NCBI RefSeq assembly: GCF_038024875.1
Contig: NZ_CP136136.1
Location: 2,542,001-2,606,000, forward strand
Direction of reading: 5' to 3'
Source of the DNA: Gordonia rubripertincta
GTDB taxonomy: Bacteria; Actinomycetota; Actinomycetes; Mycobacteriales; Mycobacteriaceae
Length of the DNA: 64,000 nucleotides
Shown: positions 42,778-51,005 of the stretch, piece after piece
Position numbering within the stretch: the stretch's first letter is position 1
How the letters are laid out: every line of letters begins with the position of its first letter
Program-made: the position numbers and the translations under genes
Notes under the pieces: model-generated
Databases searched by the model: none
Seen by the model: only the letters and a program-made list of their open reading frames with translations
What the model was told of the DNA's origin: nothing

Positions 42778-43914
42778 TCACAGGCCTATGGTCTTCGCGA
42801 TGATCTCTCGCTGGATCTCGTTGGTGCCGCCGTAGATCGGTGGTGCGAGGGCGCGGCGGACCTGACCCTCCATGCCGTACTCGCGTGCGTAACCGTAGCC
42901 ACCCATCATCTGCATGGCTTCCAGGGTCGTGTTCTTGGCGACCTCGGTGCACCGCATCTTCGCCATCGCGCTCTCGCGAGACAGGTCGTCTTCCAGGCCC
43001 GCATCGATCTTGGCTGCCACGTCGTACAGGAACACCCGCGCGATCTCGACATCGGTGGCGAGATCGGCCATCCGGTGCCGGAGCGCCTGGAAAGAAGCCA
43101 AGCTCTGCCCGAACTGTTCGCGTTCCTTGGCGTAGGCGACGACGTCGTCGAGCGCGCGGCGTGCACCGCCGATACTCATCGCGGCGATGATGAGGCGTTC
43201 GATGCTCAGACCTCGCATCAACTGTTTCCACGCATTGCGTGGTTCGCCGACGACAGCGGATACCGGAACCTCGACGTCGGTGAAGAAGACGTCGTTGCAG
43301 GTGTGTGCCTCCATCGTGTCGATTGCTCGGATGGTGAGGCCGGGTGATGTGGTCGGGACCATCAGGAGTGTCATCCCCTGATGTCTGCCGCCGGATGAAT
43401 CCTCGCGGGTGAGGACGAGGATGTGTTCGGCGACGTGGGCGGCCGAGATCCAGGTCTTCTGTCCGTTGATGATGTACCGATCGCCGTCGCGGCGGGCACT
43501 GACCCGCAGGCCTGCGAGGTCGGAGCCCGCGCCGGGCTCACTGAGTGCGATCGCCTCGAGGCGACCTGCGGTGAGGTTGGTGACGACGGTCTTCTTCTGG
43601 TCGTCGGTGCCCCAGCGGAGATAGGTCTGCGCCGCGGTGAGCCCGGTCGAGTATCCGGTCAGCGGTGCGAGCCCGCGAGAGGATTCCTCCAGGAAAATGC
43701 ACTCGTCGACGAAACCTGCTCCGCCGCCACCGTACTCCTCCGGTAGTGATACCCCCAGCCAACCGTTGCGCGCCATGTCGGCCAGTACCAGAGGACTGTT
43801 GGAAAGGGCGCCACCGTCGGTGACGGCGTCCCGTTGGGCGACCGTGGCGAGCTCGCGGCGACAGTAGTCGTTGATTGCCGCCGCGAACTCCCGCTGTTCA
43901 GCCGAGAACTGCAC
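42778..43914 (-). CDS. Acyl-CoA dehydrogenase (FadE)
   Basis: Complete acyl-CoA dehydrogenase of 378 residues from GTG 43914, two bases after the BadI-like stop. AIALSEPGAGSDLAGLRVSA and INGQKTWISAAH form the FAD/substrate domain, YAKEREQFGQSLASFQALRH and MGGYGYAREYGMEGQVRRAL the C-terminal helical domain, ending IYGGTNEIQREIIAKTI, where the helix typical of catalytic ACADs is present. In context it may oxidise cyclohexanecarboxyl-CoA-like (AliB-type) or open-chain acyl-CoAs. Confidence 0.92.
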   Translation of the reverse strand: MQFSAEQREFAAAINDYCRRELATVAQRDAVTDGGALSNSPLVLADMARNGWLGVSLPEEYGGGGAGFVDECIFLEESSRGLAPLTGYSTGLTAAQTYLRWGTDDQKKTVVTNLTAGRLEAIALSEPGAGSDLAGLRVSARRDGDRYIINGQKTWISAAHVAEHILVLTREDSSGGRHQGMTLLMVPTTSPGLTIRAIDTMEAHTCNDVFFTDVEVPVSAVVGEPRNAWKQLMRGLSIERLIIAAMSIGGARRALDDVVAYAKEREQFGQSLASFQALRHRMADLATDVEIARVFLYDVAAKIDAGLEDDLSRESAMAKMRCTEVAKNTTLEAMQMMGGYGYAREYGMEGQVRRALAPPIYGGTNEIQREIIAKTIGL

Positions 43915-43915
43915 G

Positions 43916-44710
43916 TCACTTGCCTCGGTACGGAGTGAAATCGGGCTTGCGCTTTTCGTTGAAAGCCGTGATCCCCTCGCGGGATTCCGGTGTCTCGCCG
44001 AAGATCTCGAGCGTTGAGTAGGCCATCTGGCCGATGCTGACGAAGTGCTCGGTGTCGGTGTTGAGTGACTGCTTGAGCACCTTGAGTGCGGTGGGGGAGA
44101 AGTCCAGCATCTGGTCGGCCCATGCGCGGACCTCGGCCTTGAGGTCGGCAGCCGGGACGACCTTGTTGACCAGCCCCCAGTCCATCGCCTCCTCCGCGGA
44201 CAGGCGGCGGAGCATGAACCAGATCTCACGTGCGCGCTTCTCACCGACGACGCGAGCAAGGTATCCCGATCCGAGACCGGCGTCGAACGATCCGACTCGC
44301 GGACCGTTCTGCCCGAACTGGGCGGTGTCGGCGGCGATTGTGAGATCGCACAGCACATGCAGTACGTGACCGCCGCCGATGGCCAGACCGTTGACCGCGG
44401 CGATCACCGGCTTCGGGTTGTCCCGGATGACGCGATGCAGCGACTCGACCTCGAACAGTCCGCTCTGGGAGGGGCCGTAGTCGCCGGTCTCCATGCGCTG
44501 CTTCTGATCACCGCCGGCACAGAAGGCCTTGTCGCCGGCACCCGTCAGAGCCACGACACCCACCTCTGAACTCGCCCAGGCACGCTTGAACGCGAGGATG
44601 AGTTCGTCCACGGTCTGGGCGCGGAAGGCGTTGTAGCGCTCGGGCCGGTTGATGGTGATCCAGGCCAGTCCGTTGTCGACCTCGTATGTGATGTCAGAGA
44701 AATCGGTCAT
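43916..44710 (-). CDS. badI: BadI-like 2-ketocyclohexanecarboxyl-CoA hydrolase
   Basis: Crotonase-fold protein of 264 residues from ATG 44710. It is closer to BadI of Rhodopseudomonas than to ordinary hydratases: ITYEVDNGLAWITINRPERY, AFCAGGDQ, NGLAIGGGHVLHVLCDLTIA, VGSFDAGLGSGYLARVVGEK, REIWFMLRRLSAEEA, SPTALKVLKQSLNTDTEH and ESREGITAFNEKRKPDF. BadI cleaves the ring of 2-ketocyclohexanecarboxyl-CoA by hydrolysis to pimelyl-CoA. First gene of an operon with an acyl-CoA dehydrogenase and a dienoyl-CoA-reductase-like SDR, behind FadR-type sites at 44768 and 44872. The gene symbol is by similarity only. Confidence 0.8.
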   Translation of the reverse strand: MTDFSDITYEVDNGLAWITINRPERYNAFRAQTVDELILAFKRAWASSEVGVVALTGAGDKAFCAGGDQKQRMETGDYGPSQSGLFEVESLHRVIRDNPKPVIAAVNGLAIGGGHVLHVLCDLTIAADTAQFGQNGPRVGSFDAGLGSGYLARVVGEKRAREIWFMLRRLSAEEAMDWGLVNKVVPAADLKAEVRAWADQMLDFSPTALKVLKQSLNTDTEHFVSIGQMAYSTLEIFGETPESREGITAFNEKRKPDFTPYRGK

Positions 44711-44767
44711 CAGAGTTCGGTGTCCCTTCCTGTCGCGGGCGGGCGCCCACTTGGTGTTGTGGTCATT

Positions 44768-44778
44768 AGGACTGACCA
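44768..44778. promoter_or_regulatory. FadR-type operator
   Basis: AGGACTGACCA (TGGTCAGTCCT on the other strand), 58 bases before the BadI-like start, in the divergent intergenic region shared with the MFS carrier. Confidence 0.5.
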
Positions 44779-44871
44779 TTTGCACAACACTAACGCCGCT
44801 GAAGGCTTGCGGGCAATACCTGGACCCGATTCGCCCGGTCCGTGAGGTGTAATTGGACCAATATTTACATT

Positions 44872-44882
44872 TGGACTGGCCA
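44872..44882. promoter_or_regulatory. Possible second FadR-type operator
   Basis: TGGACTGGCCA (TGGCCAGTCCA on the other strand), in an AT-rich stretch about 90 bases before the MFS start; a weaker match. Confidence 0.35.
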
Positions 44883-44972
44883 TATGATTCGATGATGTGA
44901 CGTCGGACACCGCGCGGGGTGGGGTGTGTGCACGGCGCGGACAATTCACTCCTGCGGCAGAAGGAAGCGCAC

Positions 44973-46265
44973 ATGGCCTCGATGGCGACGGCGGCAAGCG
45001 GACGGCAGCTGAACAGGTGGTGGTATGCGGCCACCGGCTTCTTGACTCTCCTGTTCGGGACGACAGCGGTGAATGTTCTCTTCAACGTGCTGGGCGAATC
45101 GATGTCCGACGAGTTCGGCTGGGATCGCAGCGTCATTTCCAACGGACTGTCGATCGAGACCCTGGTTGTCGGCGTCTCGATCGTGGCTCTCGGCATGCTG
45201 GTCGATCGCTACGGGCCGAGCCTTCCATCGGTGCCGATGGTGTTCGCCTTCGGCGGCGGCCTGATGCTGATGGCTGCGCTGCCGAACAGCCAGTTCGTCT
45301 TCTATGCACTGTGTGTCCTGATCGGCGCGGGTGCCGGGGCGTTGAACCCGGTAGCGCACGCCACGGTAGTGAGCGCGTGGTTCGCCGACCGTCGAGGTCT
45401 GGCGCTGGGCATTCTGATGGCCGGTCTCGGCGCGTGCGGCGTCCTGATGCCCTACCTTGCCGAGTTCGTTCTCGGGATCGCCAACTGGCGCACCACGTTC
45501 TTCGTCATCGGTGCGTTGTGCACGGTGATTCCTGCGTCGATCTACGCGTTCGTAACACGTATGCCGGCGCAGCATGATGCCGAACGCCGCGAGGCTCGTG
45601 CTCAGGGACGTGTCGCCGGAGAATCGTTGTGGTCGATCGTGAAGGGCTCGCGCCAGTTCTGGTTGCTCGCAGCCGCGATCTTCCTGGTCTCGTCGGCGAC
45701 CTTCGGACTGATGTCCCAGGTGGTGCCGATGACCACGGACAAGGGCATCGGGCGTGGTACTGCGGTGGTGATCCTCTCCGTGCTGAGTCTGTCGTCGGTG
45801 CTGGCGCGTCTGATCGTCGGTTACCTTCTGGATCGCTTGTTCGCGCCGGTGGTCGGCTCGATCATCTTCGCGCTGTGTGCTGTCGGAGTGGCCTTGCTCA
45901 TCCTCCCGACGGCAACGCCGCTGCTGTTCGCAGGTGCGATTCTGGTCGGATTCGCGCTCGGCGCCGAGGGTGACATGGCTGCTTATATGACGAGCCGCTA
46001 CTTCCCCAAGCACTCCTACGCGCGGGTGCTCGGTTGCGTGTACTTCCTCTACGCAATGGGTTCGGCATTCGGGATCTTCCTGTTGGGCCAGGTCTACGGC
46101 GCGACCGGTTCGTACACCGCGGGGGCACTGCCGATTGTCATCATGGTGGTTGCCGGGATCGGTTGTCTGCTGGCGATGGGTGCGTACAAGTACGCACTGG
46201 ACCACACCGTCGTAGAACCTACCGATCAGGGCGCGAAGGCACGGAAATCCGAGGTGGATGCGTGA
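44973..46265 (+). CDS. MFS transporter (oxalate/formate- or monocarboxylate-type)
   Basis: Inner-membrane carrier of 430 residues with about 12 hydrophobic segments. After helix 2 the MFS motif appears as GMLVDRYGP; other typical segments are GAGAGALNPVAHATVVSAWF with ADRRGLALGILMAG, as in OFA/MCT-like carboxylate transporters. ATG at 44973 follows GAAGGAA. It probably imports the growth substrate or an acid derivative. Its stop overlaps the start (GTGA) of the acyl-CoA dehydrogenase remnant at 46262, so that gene was once co-transcribed. Confidence 0.87.
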   Translation: MASMATAASGRQLNRWWYAATGFLTLLFGTTAVNVLFNVLGESMSDEFGWDRSVISNGLSIETLVVGVSIVALGMLVDRYGPSLPSVPMVFAFGGGLMLMAALPNSQFVFYALCVLIGAGAGALNPVAHATVVSAWFADRRGLALGILMAGLGACGVLMPYLAEFVLGIANWRTTFFVIGALCTVIPASIYAFVTRMPAQHDAERREARAQGRVAGESLWSIVKGSRQFWLLAAAIFLVSSATFGLMSQVVPMTTDKGIGRGTAVVILSVLSLSSVLARLIVGYLLDRLFAPVVGSIIFALCAVGVALLILPTATPLLFAGAILVGFALGAEGDMAAYMTSRYFPKHSYARVLGCVYFLYAMGSAFGIFLLGQVYGATGSYTAGALPIVIMVVAGIGCLLAMGAYKYALDHTVVEPTDQGAKARKSEVDA

Positions 46266-46406
46266 CCGTCGAGCTCGATTCCGACCGGCTTCAGATACGT
46301 GACGCGGTCCGTGATCTCGCGGCGAAGAGACTGGCGCCAGCGTATCTGAACCGGGCCAAGTCGTCGACTTTCCCGTGGGATCTACACAGAGAGATCGCTG
46401 ATCTGG
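46262..46406 (+). pseudogene. Truncated acyl-CoA dehydrogenase (N-terminal 48 residues)
   Basis: GTG overlapping the MFS stop opens a frame reading VELDSDRLQIRDAVRDLAAK and HREIADLG, the N-terminal helices of an acyl-CoA dehydrogenase. At about 46406 homology ends abruptly and sequence matching the lipoprotein gene at 51152-51988 (opposite strand) begins. The remaining 330 or so codons are not in the window, so this is a rearrangement breakpoint, not a simple insertion. Confidence 0.8.
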
Positions 46407-46485
46407 GGCCAGGTCGTCCGGGAACTCGTACTTCAGCGGTTCCAACGCGGAATCAGATGTCGGCAAACTCGAACTGATGTGGGGG
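46407..46485 (-). pseudogene. Lipoprotein gene fragment (internal part)
   Basis: Minus-strand reading LPTSDSALEPLKYEFPDDLA, matching LPTSDSTLEPLMYEFPVDLA near the N-terminus of the lipoprotein at 51152-51988. Its 5' part continues on the other side of the IS110 element at 47941-48035, and its 3' part is lost at the 46406 junction. Confidence 0.8.
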
Positions 46486-46505
46486 GGGGTGTCCCTATGG
46501 TTTGG

Positions 46506-47699
46506 TCAAGCGGGGGCAGCAGCGGGGGTGCGGTAGAAGGTCTTGTTCTTGAGCATGGCGTAGAGGACGTCGCAGCGACGGCGTGCCAGACAGATCAACG
46601 CGGCATTGTGCTTCTTGCCCTCAGCGCGTTTGCGGTCGTAGTAGGCGCGACTGGTCGGGTCGTGCAATGCGGCGAAAGCGGACAGGAACAACACCCGTTT
46701 GAGTTTGCGGTTACCCGACCGGGCGGGGTGCTCACCACGGATCGACGAGCCGGAACGGTGGGTCACCGGGGCGATACCGGCGTAGGCCGCCAGATGCGCC
46801 GCAGAGGCGAACGCCGAGCCGTCACCGACCTCGAGCAGGATCCGGGCTGCGGTCCTGACGCCGACGCCGGGCATCGACATCAGGACCTGGGAAAGAGGGT
46901 GGTCATCGAGCATCCTCTCCACATCTTCAGCAATGCTCTTGCGCTGTTGCAGAACCTCTTTCAAGGAATCTGCAAGCTTCGGCAGGACGATCTCGGCGGC
47001 GTTGCTGCCTGGCACCGTCACGCTCTGGGCATCGAGCGCGGTGAGGATTTCCTCAGCCAGTCGGGCGCCCATCCGCGGGGCATGCTTGGTTGCGAGTGTG
47101 GTGAGTCGGCGTTTGCCCGCTTTGCGGATGCCGACCGGCCCGCCACATCGCGACAGGATTTCGAGGACCGCCGGATGCGCGATCCTGGGACCGAGAACCC
47201 GTTCGAGGGCAGGGTGGATTCCGGTGAGCAATCCGCGGATGCGGTTGCTGATCCGGGTGGCCTCACCGGCGAGGTCGTCGTCGAACCCGACGAGCACCCC
47301 GAGCTCAGCCAGGGCCTCGTCGCCGACATCGATCCGGCGCAGCGTGTGCGGCATCGTGCGGGCGGTGTCGGCGATGATGAACGCATCTCGAGCGTCGGTC
47401 TTGGCCTGGCCGGGGTACAGATCGGCGACGCGCCGCATCGTCAACCCCGGCAAGTACGCCACAGCGTGTCCGCAGGCGCGGGCGACGGTGACCGGCAGGG
47501 CACCGATCGTGTTCGGTTGGTCGACGATCACCAACACCGGGCCGTGTTCTGCCAGGCGGTCGAACACGGTCCGCAGTTTGGCTTCGTCGTTGGGCAGGGC
47601 TTTGTCGAACAGGCGGGTGCCGGCGGGGTCGAGTCCGACGGCGTGGTGTTCGCCTTTGCCCACGTCGATGCCGCAGAACACGGCGTAGGTCGGGTCCAT
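46506..47699 (-). CDS. IS110-family transposase (DEDD recombinase)
   Basis: Complete transposase of 397 residues. The RuvC-like catalytic acids fall at Asp12 (CGIDVGK), Asp60 (VIVDQPN), Asp102 and Asp105 (KTDARDAF), spacing like IS621. The C-terminal Tnp domain has MPGVGVRTAARILLEVGD and AAYAGIAPVTHRSGSS with the candidate nucleophilic serine (316-319). No disruption, so the element may be active. Family members use a bridge RNA from a non-coding end to choose target and donor; the candidate region is 47700-47940. Confidence 0.95.
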   Translation of the reverse strand: MDPTYAVFCGIDVGKGEHHAVGLDPAGTRLFDKALPNDEAKLRTVFDRLAEHGPVLVIVDQPNTIGALPVTVARACGHAVAYLPGLTMRRVADLYPGQAKTDARDAFIIADTARTMPHTLRRIDVGDEALAELGVLVGFDDDLAGEATRISNRIRGLLTGIHPALERVLGPRIAHPAVLEILSRCGGPVGIRKAGKRRLTTLATKHAPRMGARLAEEILTALDAQSVTVPGSNAAEIVLPKLADSLKEVLQQRKSIAEDVERMLDDHPLSQVLMSMPGVGVRTAARILLEVGDGSAFASAAHLAAYAGIAPVTHRSGSSIRGEHPARSGNRKLKRVLFLSAFAALHDPTSRAYYDRKRAEGKKHNAALICLARRRCDVLYAMLKNKTFYRTPAAAPA

Positions 47700-47940
47700 G
47701 AAGCGTGCCTTTCGTTCCGCTCCGGACGGTCACCGATCAGACGTCGACACCCGGCACCCACGTTACGAAGAGACCTGCCCGGTGCTCGATGCAAACAGGC
47801 GGCCCTGTCCCTATCAGCGGTCCATCGACGTCACCAGGTTCGGCGACACCACCCCCCGGATCATTCGAGAGACAGGGGCAAGAAGTCATACCGAACTTGG
47901 CGACCGTTGCCCCGCGGTGCGGGACTACGAAGAAGGTAAC
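47700..47940 (-). ncRNA. Candidate IS110 bridge RNA region
   Basis: Non-coding end of the IS110 element, between its boundary and the transposase start. In IS110-group elements this position encodes the bridge RNA whose two loops pair with target and donor DNA (established for IS621). A small hairpin CCCGC-GGT-GCGGG is visible at 47911-47923. The full fold and guide loops could not be worked out by eye. Confidence 0.5.
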
Positions 47941-48035
47941 GGGGTCTCCTCGGGAGAAGGTTCGGGAGACCGTGTGCAGGACGTGAGTAGGAGGAGTGGA
48001 AGAGCACACAGCATGACACGTTCTCTGCCCCTCAC
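47941..48035 (-). pseudogene. Lipoprotein gene fragment (5' end, signal peptide)
   Basis: GTG at 48035 begins a frame with the same start and lipobox as the intact copy at 51988: CALPLLLLTSCTRSPEPSP. It is interrupted by the IS110 element at 47940; the next codons lie at 46485 and downward. Together they show a second, broken copy of the gene. Confidence 0.8.
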
Positions 48036-48065
48036 CGCTCGTCCCCTTTCAGGGCTCTTCCTGAT

Positions 48066-48194
48066 TCAGAGTGCGTGGAGGTGCTGTGACAGGCCGCCGG
48101 AGCCGTCACGTTTGTTCGGTTGGCCGTAGGCGTGGATCAACTCTTGGTAGACCGTGTACGTGACGGCCACGGACAGGTGCTCCTCGCGGGCTGA
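48066..48194 (-). pseudogene. C-terminal remnant of an unknown gene
   Basis: Minus-strand frame ending at 48066 reads REEHLSVAVTYTVYQELIHA and DGSGGLSQHLHAL before the stop, and runs into the IS3 end upstream. It sits where the intact locus has the end of the large gene at 51985-54375, but the sequences do not match by eye, so it may be the end of a different member of such loci. Confidence 0.4.
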
Positions 48195-48219
48195 GGCTCC
48201 CCCAGAAAAGTGGACACGG

Positions 48220-49111
48220 TTAGCTTGATTGTTGGCTTGCCTGTTCGGCGAGCTCGAAGTCGATAGGTGAGATCATCCCTAACGCCGTATGCCTCCTGGC
48301 ATGGTTGTAGAATCGGATGTAATTGGCAAGTCCAGCAGTAAGTTTCGCGTTGAGGCGAAAGCATGCCGCTTGTAGTACTCGTGTTTGACGGTGGACCACA
48401 GCGCCTCGGCGCCGGCGTTGTCCCGGCAGACCCCGGTGGCACCCATGGAGCGCTTCAAGCCGTGCCTGGCGCAGGCCTTGGCCATGTCATGACTCGTGAA
48501 TTCACCTTGGGTGCCACGGTCGGAATGCATGATGGTGCCGCGTACCGACCCACCACGCGTGCGTACCGCGGCATCAACGGCGGCCTCAACGAGCTCGGTG
48601 CGCATGTGGTCGGCTACGGCCCAGCCGAGTATCCGACGGGAGTGCTCGTCACGGATCGCGCACAGGTAGACATCGCCTTCACCTCAGGTCAGATAGGTGA
48701 TGTCCGATGTCCACGCCACGTCGATCCGGCCCCGATCAAAACGCCTGCCCACTCGATCGGGCGGGAACGTTGCGGTCGGGTCAACCTGCGTGGTGGTCTT
48801 GAACGTGCGCGGACTTATGCCCTCTGTACCCATCTCGGCCATGATCTTGGCGACGGTATTCGCCGATACCGCCACTCCCTCGGAGTGCAGACGGTGATCC
48901 GCGGAGATCCGTAGGTGCGTTGCGAGGTCTTCCAGTGCGCGGAAATCTTGACGTCGAGATCACGTCGCCATTGCTCTCGAGCTGTCGGCTCGGTACGGCG
49001 TTGCCGTGCCGCCCAAGCATAGTAGCCCGAGCGTGAAACATGCAGTAGCGCCGCAAGTCTCGAGATCTCATGGTCGGCGCACTCCGCGGCAATGAGCTCG
49101 AACTTGCTCAT
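48220..49111 (-). pseudogene. IS3-family transposase orfB, degenerate
   Basis: DDE integrase-type orfB starting with ATG 49111 (overlapping the orfA stop as ATGA). Pieces in order: LLHVSRSGYYAWAARQRR; after a missing base near 48893, VAVSANTVAKIMAEMG and VAWTSDITYLT; an in-frame TGA at 48684; then IMHSDRGTQGEF and RDNAGAEALWSTVKHEYYKR; another shift near 48355; and LANYIRFYNHARRHTALG to the stop at 48220. The catalytic D, D and E are visible, but two shifts and a stop make it non-functional. Confidence 0.87.
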
Positions 49112-49178
49112 CGATGATGCTGTGCCGCAAAGTACGCCGATACTTTTTTCAGGAACGCGATGTCCCTGTCCTTCTCGG
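49108..49178 (-). pseudogene. IS3 orfA, C-terminal fragment
   Basis: EKDRDIAFLKKVSAYFAAQH then stop at 49108: the end of IS3 orfA, separated from its N-terminal part at 50683-50940 by the IS256-family element. Joining the two across one copy of CCGAGAAGG restores the frame. Confidence 0.75.
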
Positions 49179-50682
49179 AGCTTGTCAAGATGTCAGTGTA
49201 AGAACGTGACTCCTGATTTTCTTGTGGTCCGTGGGTTTAGCCGAGGTGCGGTTCGATCCGGTCGGGGTAGGCCAGAGCGAGCTGTCCGAGGGCCTGCTTC
49301 CAGTTGGTGACGACCTGTCCCTCGACCAGTCGTCCGAGGGCCTTACGGGGCTGTGACCGCCTGGTCCCGCGTTCTTTGAGGCGTTGAGCGGCTCGTTTGT
49401 CTTCGATGTCGCAGATGGCCAGCCACAAGAGTTTGCGGACCGCGATGTCGTTGGGGAAATGTCCGCGGTTCTTGATGACCTTGCGGATCTGGTAGTTCAG
49501 CGACTCGATCGAGTTGGTGGTGTAGATGACTTTGCGCAGCTCGGGCGGGAATGCCAGGAAGGGGATGAACCGATCCCAGGCTCGGTCGAAAGCCATTGCC
49601 GCACTCGGATAGTTGGCGCCTAGTTCCGAGTCGCGGAAGGCTTCCCACTCGCGGCGGGCGGTCTCGGCGTCGGGGGCGGTGTAGATCGGTTTAATCGCCC
49701 GAGCGACGTCTTTGCGGTCTTTGTAGTTCACGAACCGCATCGAGTTGCGGATCAGATGCACCACACAGGTTTGCACGGTGGCCAGCGGCCAGGTCGCCTC
49801 GATCGCTTCGGGGAATCCGGTGAGCCCGTCACAGCACACGATCAGCACGTCCTTGACGCCGCGGTTGGCCAGATTCGCACACACCCCGGCCCAGAACTTG
49901 GCGCCTTCTTCGGCCTGTATCCAGATTCCCAGCACATGCTTGACGCCGGCCATATCGACGCCAATAGCAATGTGGGCGTGCTTGTTTCGGACATGGGCGC
50001 CGTCTTTGACCTTCACCACCAGGGCGTCAAGGTAGATGACGGGATACAACGGCTCCAGCGGCCGGTTCTGCCATTCATCGACCGCGTCGAGGACCTCGTC
50101 GCAGATCTTCGAGATCGTCTCGTGCGAGAGATCGGTGCCGATCGTGGAGGCCAAATGGTGTTGGATGTCGCGCAACGTCATGCCGCCGGCGTAGAGCGAG
50201 ATAATGATGTCGTCGAGGCCGCCGAGGCGGCGCGAGCCCTTCGGGACCAGCCGCGGGGTGAACGTGCCGTCACGGTCACGAGGAATGTTCAGCTCGACCG
50301 GCCCGGCCTCCGAGGCCACCGTTTTCGGGCTCGACCCGTTACGGGCGTTGGGCAACTCCCGCCCGGCCGGATCGCCCTTGGCATAGCCGAGGTGATCGGT
50401 CAGCTAGGCCTTCAGACCGCGTTCGAGGGCCAGTTTGATCAGACCTGGGATCAACCCGCCTTCGCCGGTGATCTGGACCTGGCCGGTATCGATCTGGGCG
50501 AGCAGCTCATCGACCATGCCCGAGGCCTGTAATGCCTCGGCGACTTCCGCGGTCGAGCGCGGCTCGGCCAGTTCAGGCAACTGCTCGTCGTCGTGGCCCT
50601 GCTGCTTGTCGTCTAACGCCATGCTCATAGATCTTCCTCTCACTGATGAGCACTGGACTTACACAGACCATCTGACACCCCC
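49179..50682 (-). mobile_element. IS256-family insertion sequence nested in IS3 orfA
   Basis: About 1504 bp. Imperfect inverted repeats lie near the ends, at 49183-49202 and 50658-50677 (15 of 20 positions match). It is flanked by CCTTCTCGG (49170-49178) and CCTTCTCTCGG (50683-50693), which look like a 9-bp target duplication with a two-base change on one side. Confidence 0.8.
49237..50643 (-). pseudogene. IS256-family transposase with an in-frame amber codon
   Basis: Mutator-type transposase. Residues 1-79 (ending GLIPGLIKLALERGLKA) are followed by TAG at 50406-50404, and the same frame goes on with LTDHLGYAKGD and a long intact part to 49237 (VIYLDALVVKV, VCCDGLTGFPEAIEATW, TTNSIESLNYQIRKV carrying the DDE acids). 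Relatives usually have Glu at the stop position, so one GAG-to-TAG change inactivates an otherwise complete gene. Restart at the ATG of PNARNGSSPK would lack the N-terminal DNA-binding part. Confidence 0.9.
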
Positions 50683-50940
50683 CCTTCTCTCGGCGACCTC
50701 GGCACGCAGCCGCGCTAACTCCGCACGTTCGCCCCCAGTGAGTTCACCATCCGGTGGAGCTTTGCGCCCCTCGGCGGCGACGCCGTCGCGAAGTCGTTCC
50801 GCCCGTACCCATTTGCCCAACAAGTTCTCGTGCACGTTCAGCTCACGCGCAACCTCGGTGATCGGCCGGCCGCCGTCGATCACCCGACGAGCAGCCTCCA
50901 CCTTGTACTCAGGTGTAAACGACCGACGCGCCCTCGACAT
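50683..50940 (-). pseudogene. IS3 orfA, N-terminal fragment
   Basis: Helix-turn-helix orfA beginning MSRARRSFTPEYKVEAARRV at ATG 50940 (AAGGA site), with HENLLGKWVRAERL and a leucine-zipper-like LARLRAEVAE, cut at about 50683 by the IS256-family element. Confidence 0.85.
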
Positions 50941-51005
50941 AGTGACATCCTTCCAGCGGGACCCCACGCCCCGCTATCTCAGGTGTCCACTCGAACTGGG
51001 GAGGT

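Larger units (their letters stand above)
46486..47940 (-). mobile_element. IS110-family insertion sequence
   Basis: About 1455 bp inserted in a lipoprotein gene copy. Comparison with the uninterrupted copy near 51880-51900 sets the ends within a few bases (near a G run at 46479-46488 and near 47940). No terminal inverted repeats, as usual for the family. It holds one transposase gene and a 240-base non-coding end upstream of it. Confidence 0.85.
48195..51005 (-). mobile_element. IS3-family element interrupted by an IS256-family element
   Basis: Imperfect terminal inverted repeats: CTCCCCCAGAAAAGTGGACA at 48197-48216, and its relative on the other strand at 50984-51003 (CTCCCC AG...AGTGGACA). 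Without the nested element the length is about 1.3 kb, normal for IS3. orfA is split by the nested element and orfB is degenerate, so the element is dead. Confidence 0.8.

Noticed and set aside
44946..46466. Long open frame antisense to the MFS gene (and many similar long antisense frames)
   Set aside because: High GC gives long shadow frames; codon pattern, composition (runs of R, H, P) and lack of ribosome sites argue against coding.
46479..46488. Run of G as a recombination or quadruplex signal
   Set aside because: It coincides with the IS110 boundary in a GGGG-containing target and may be partly a homopolymer reading error.
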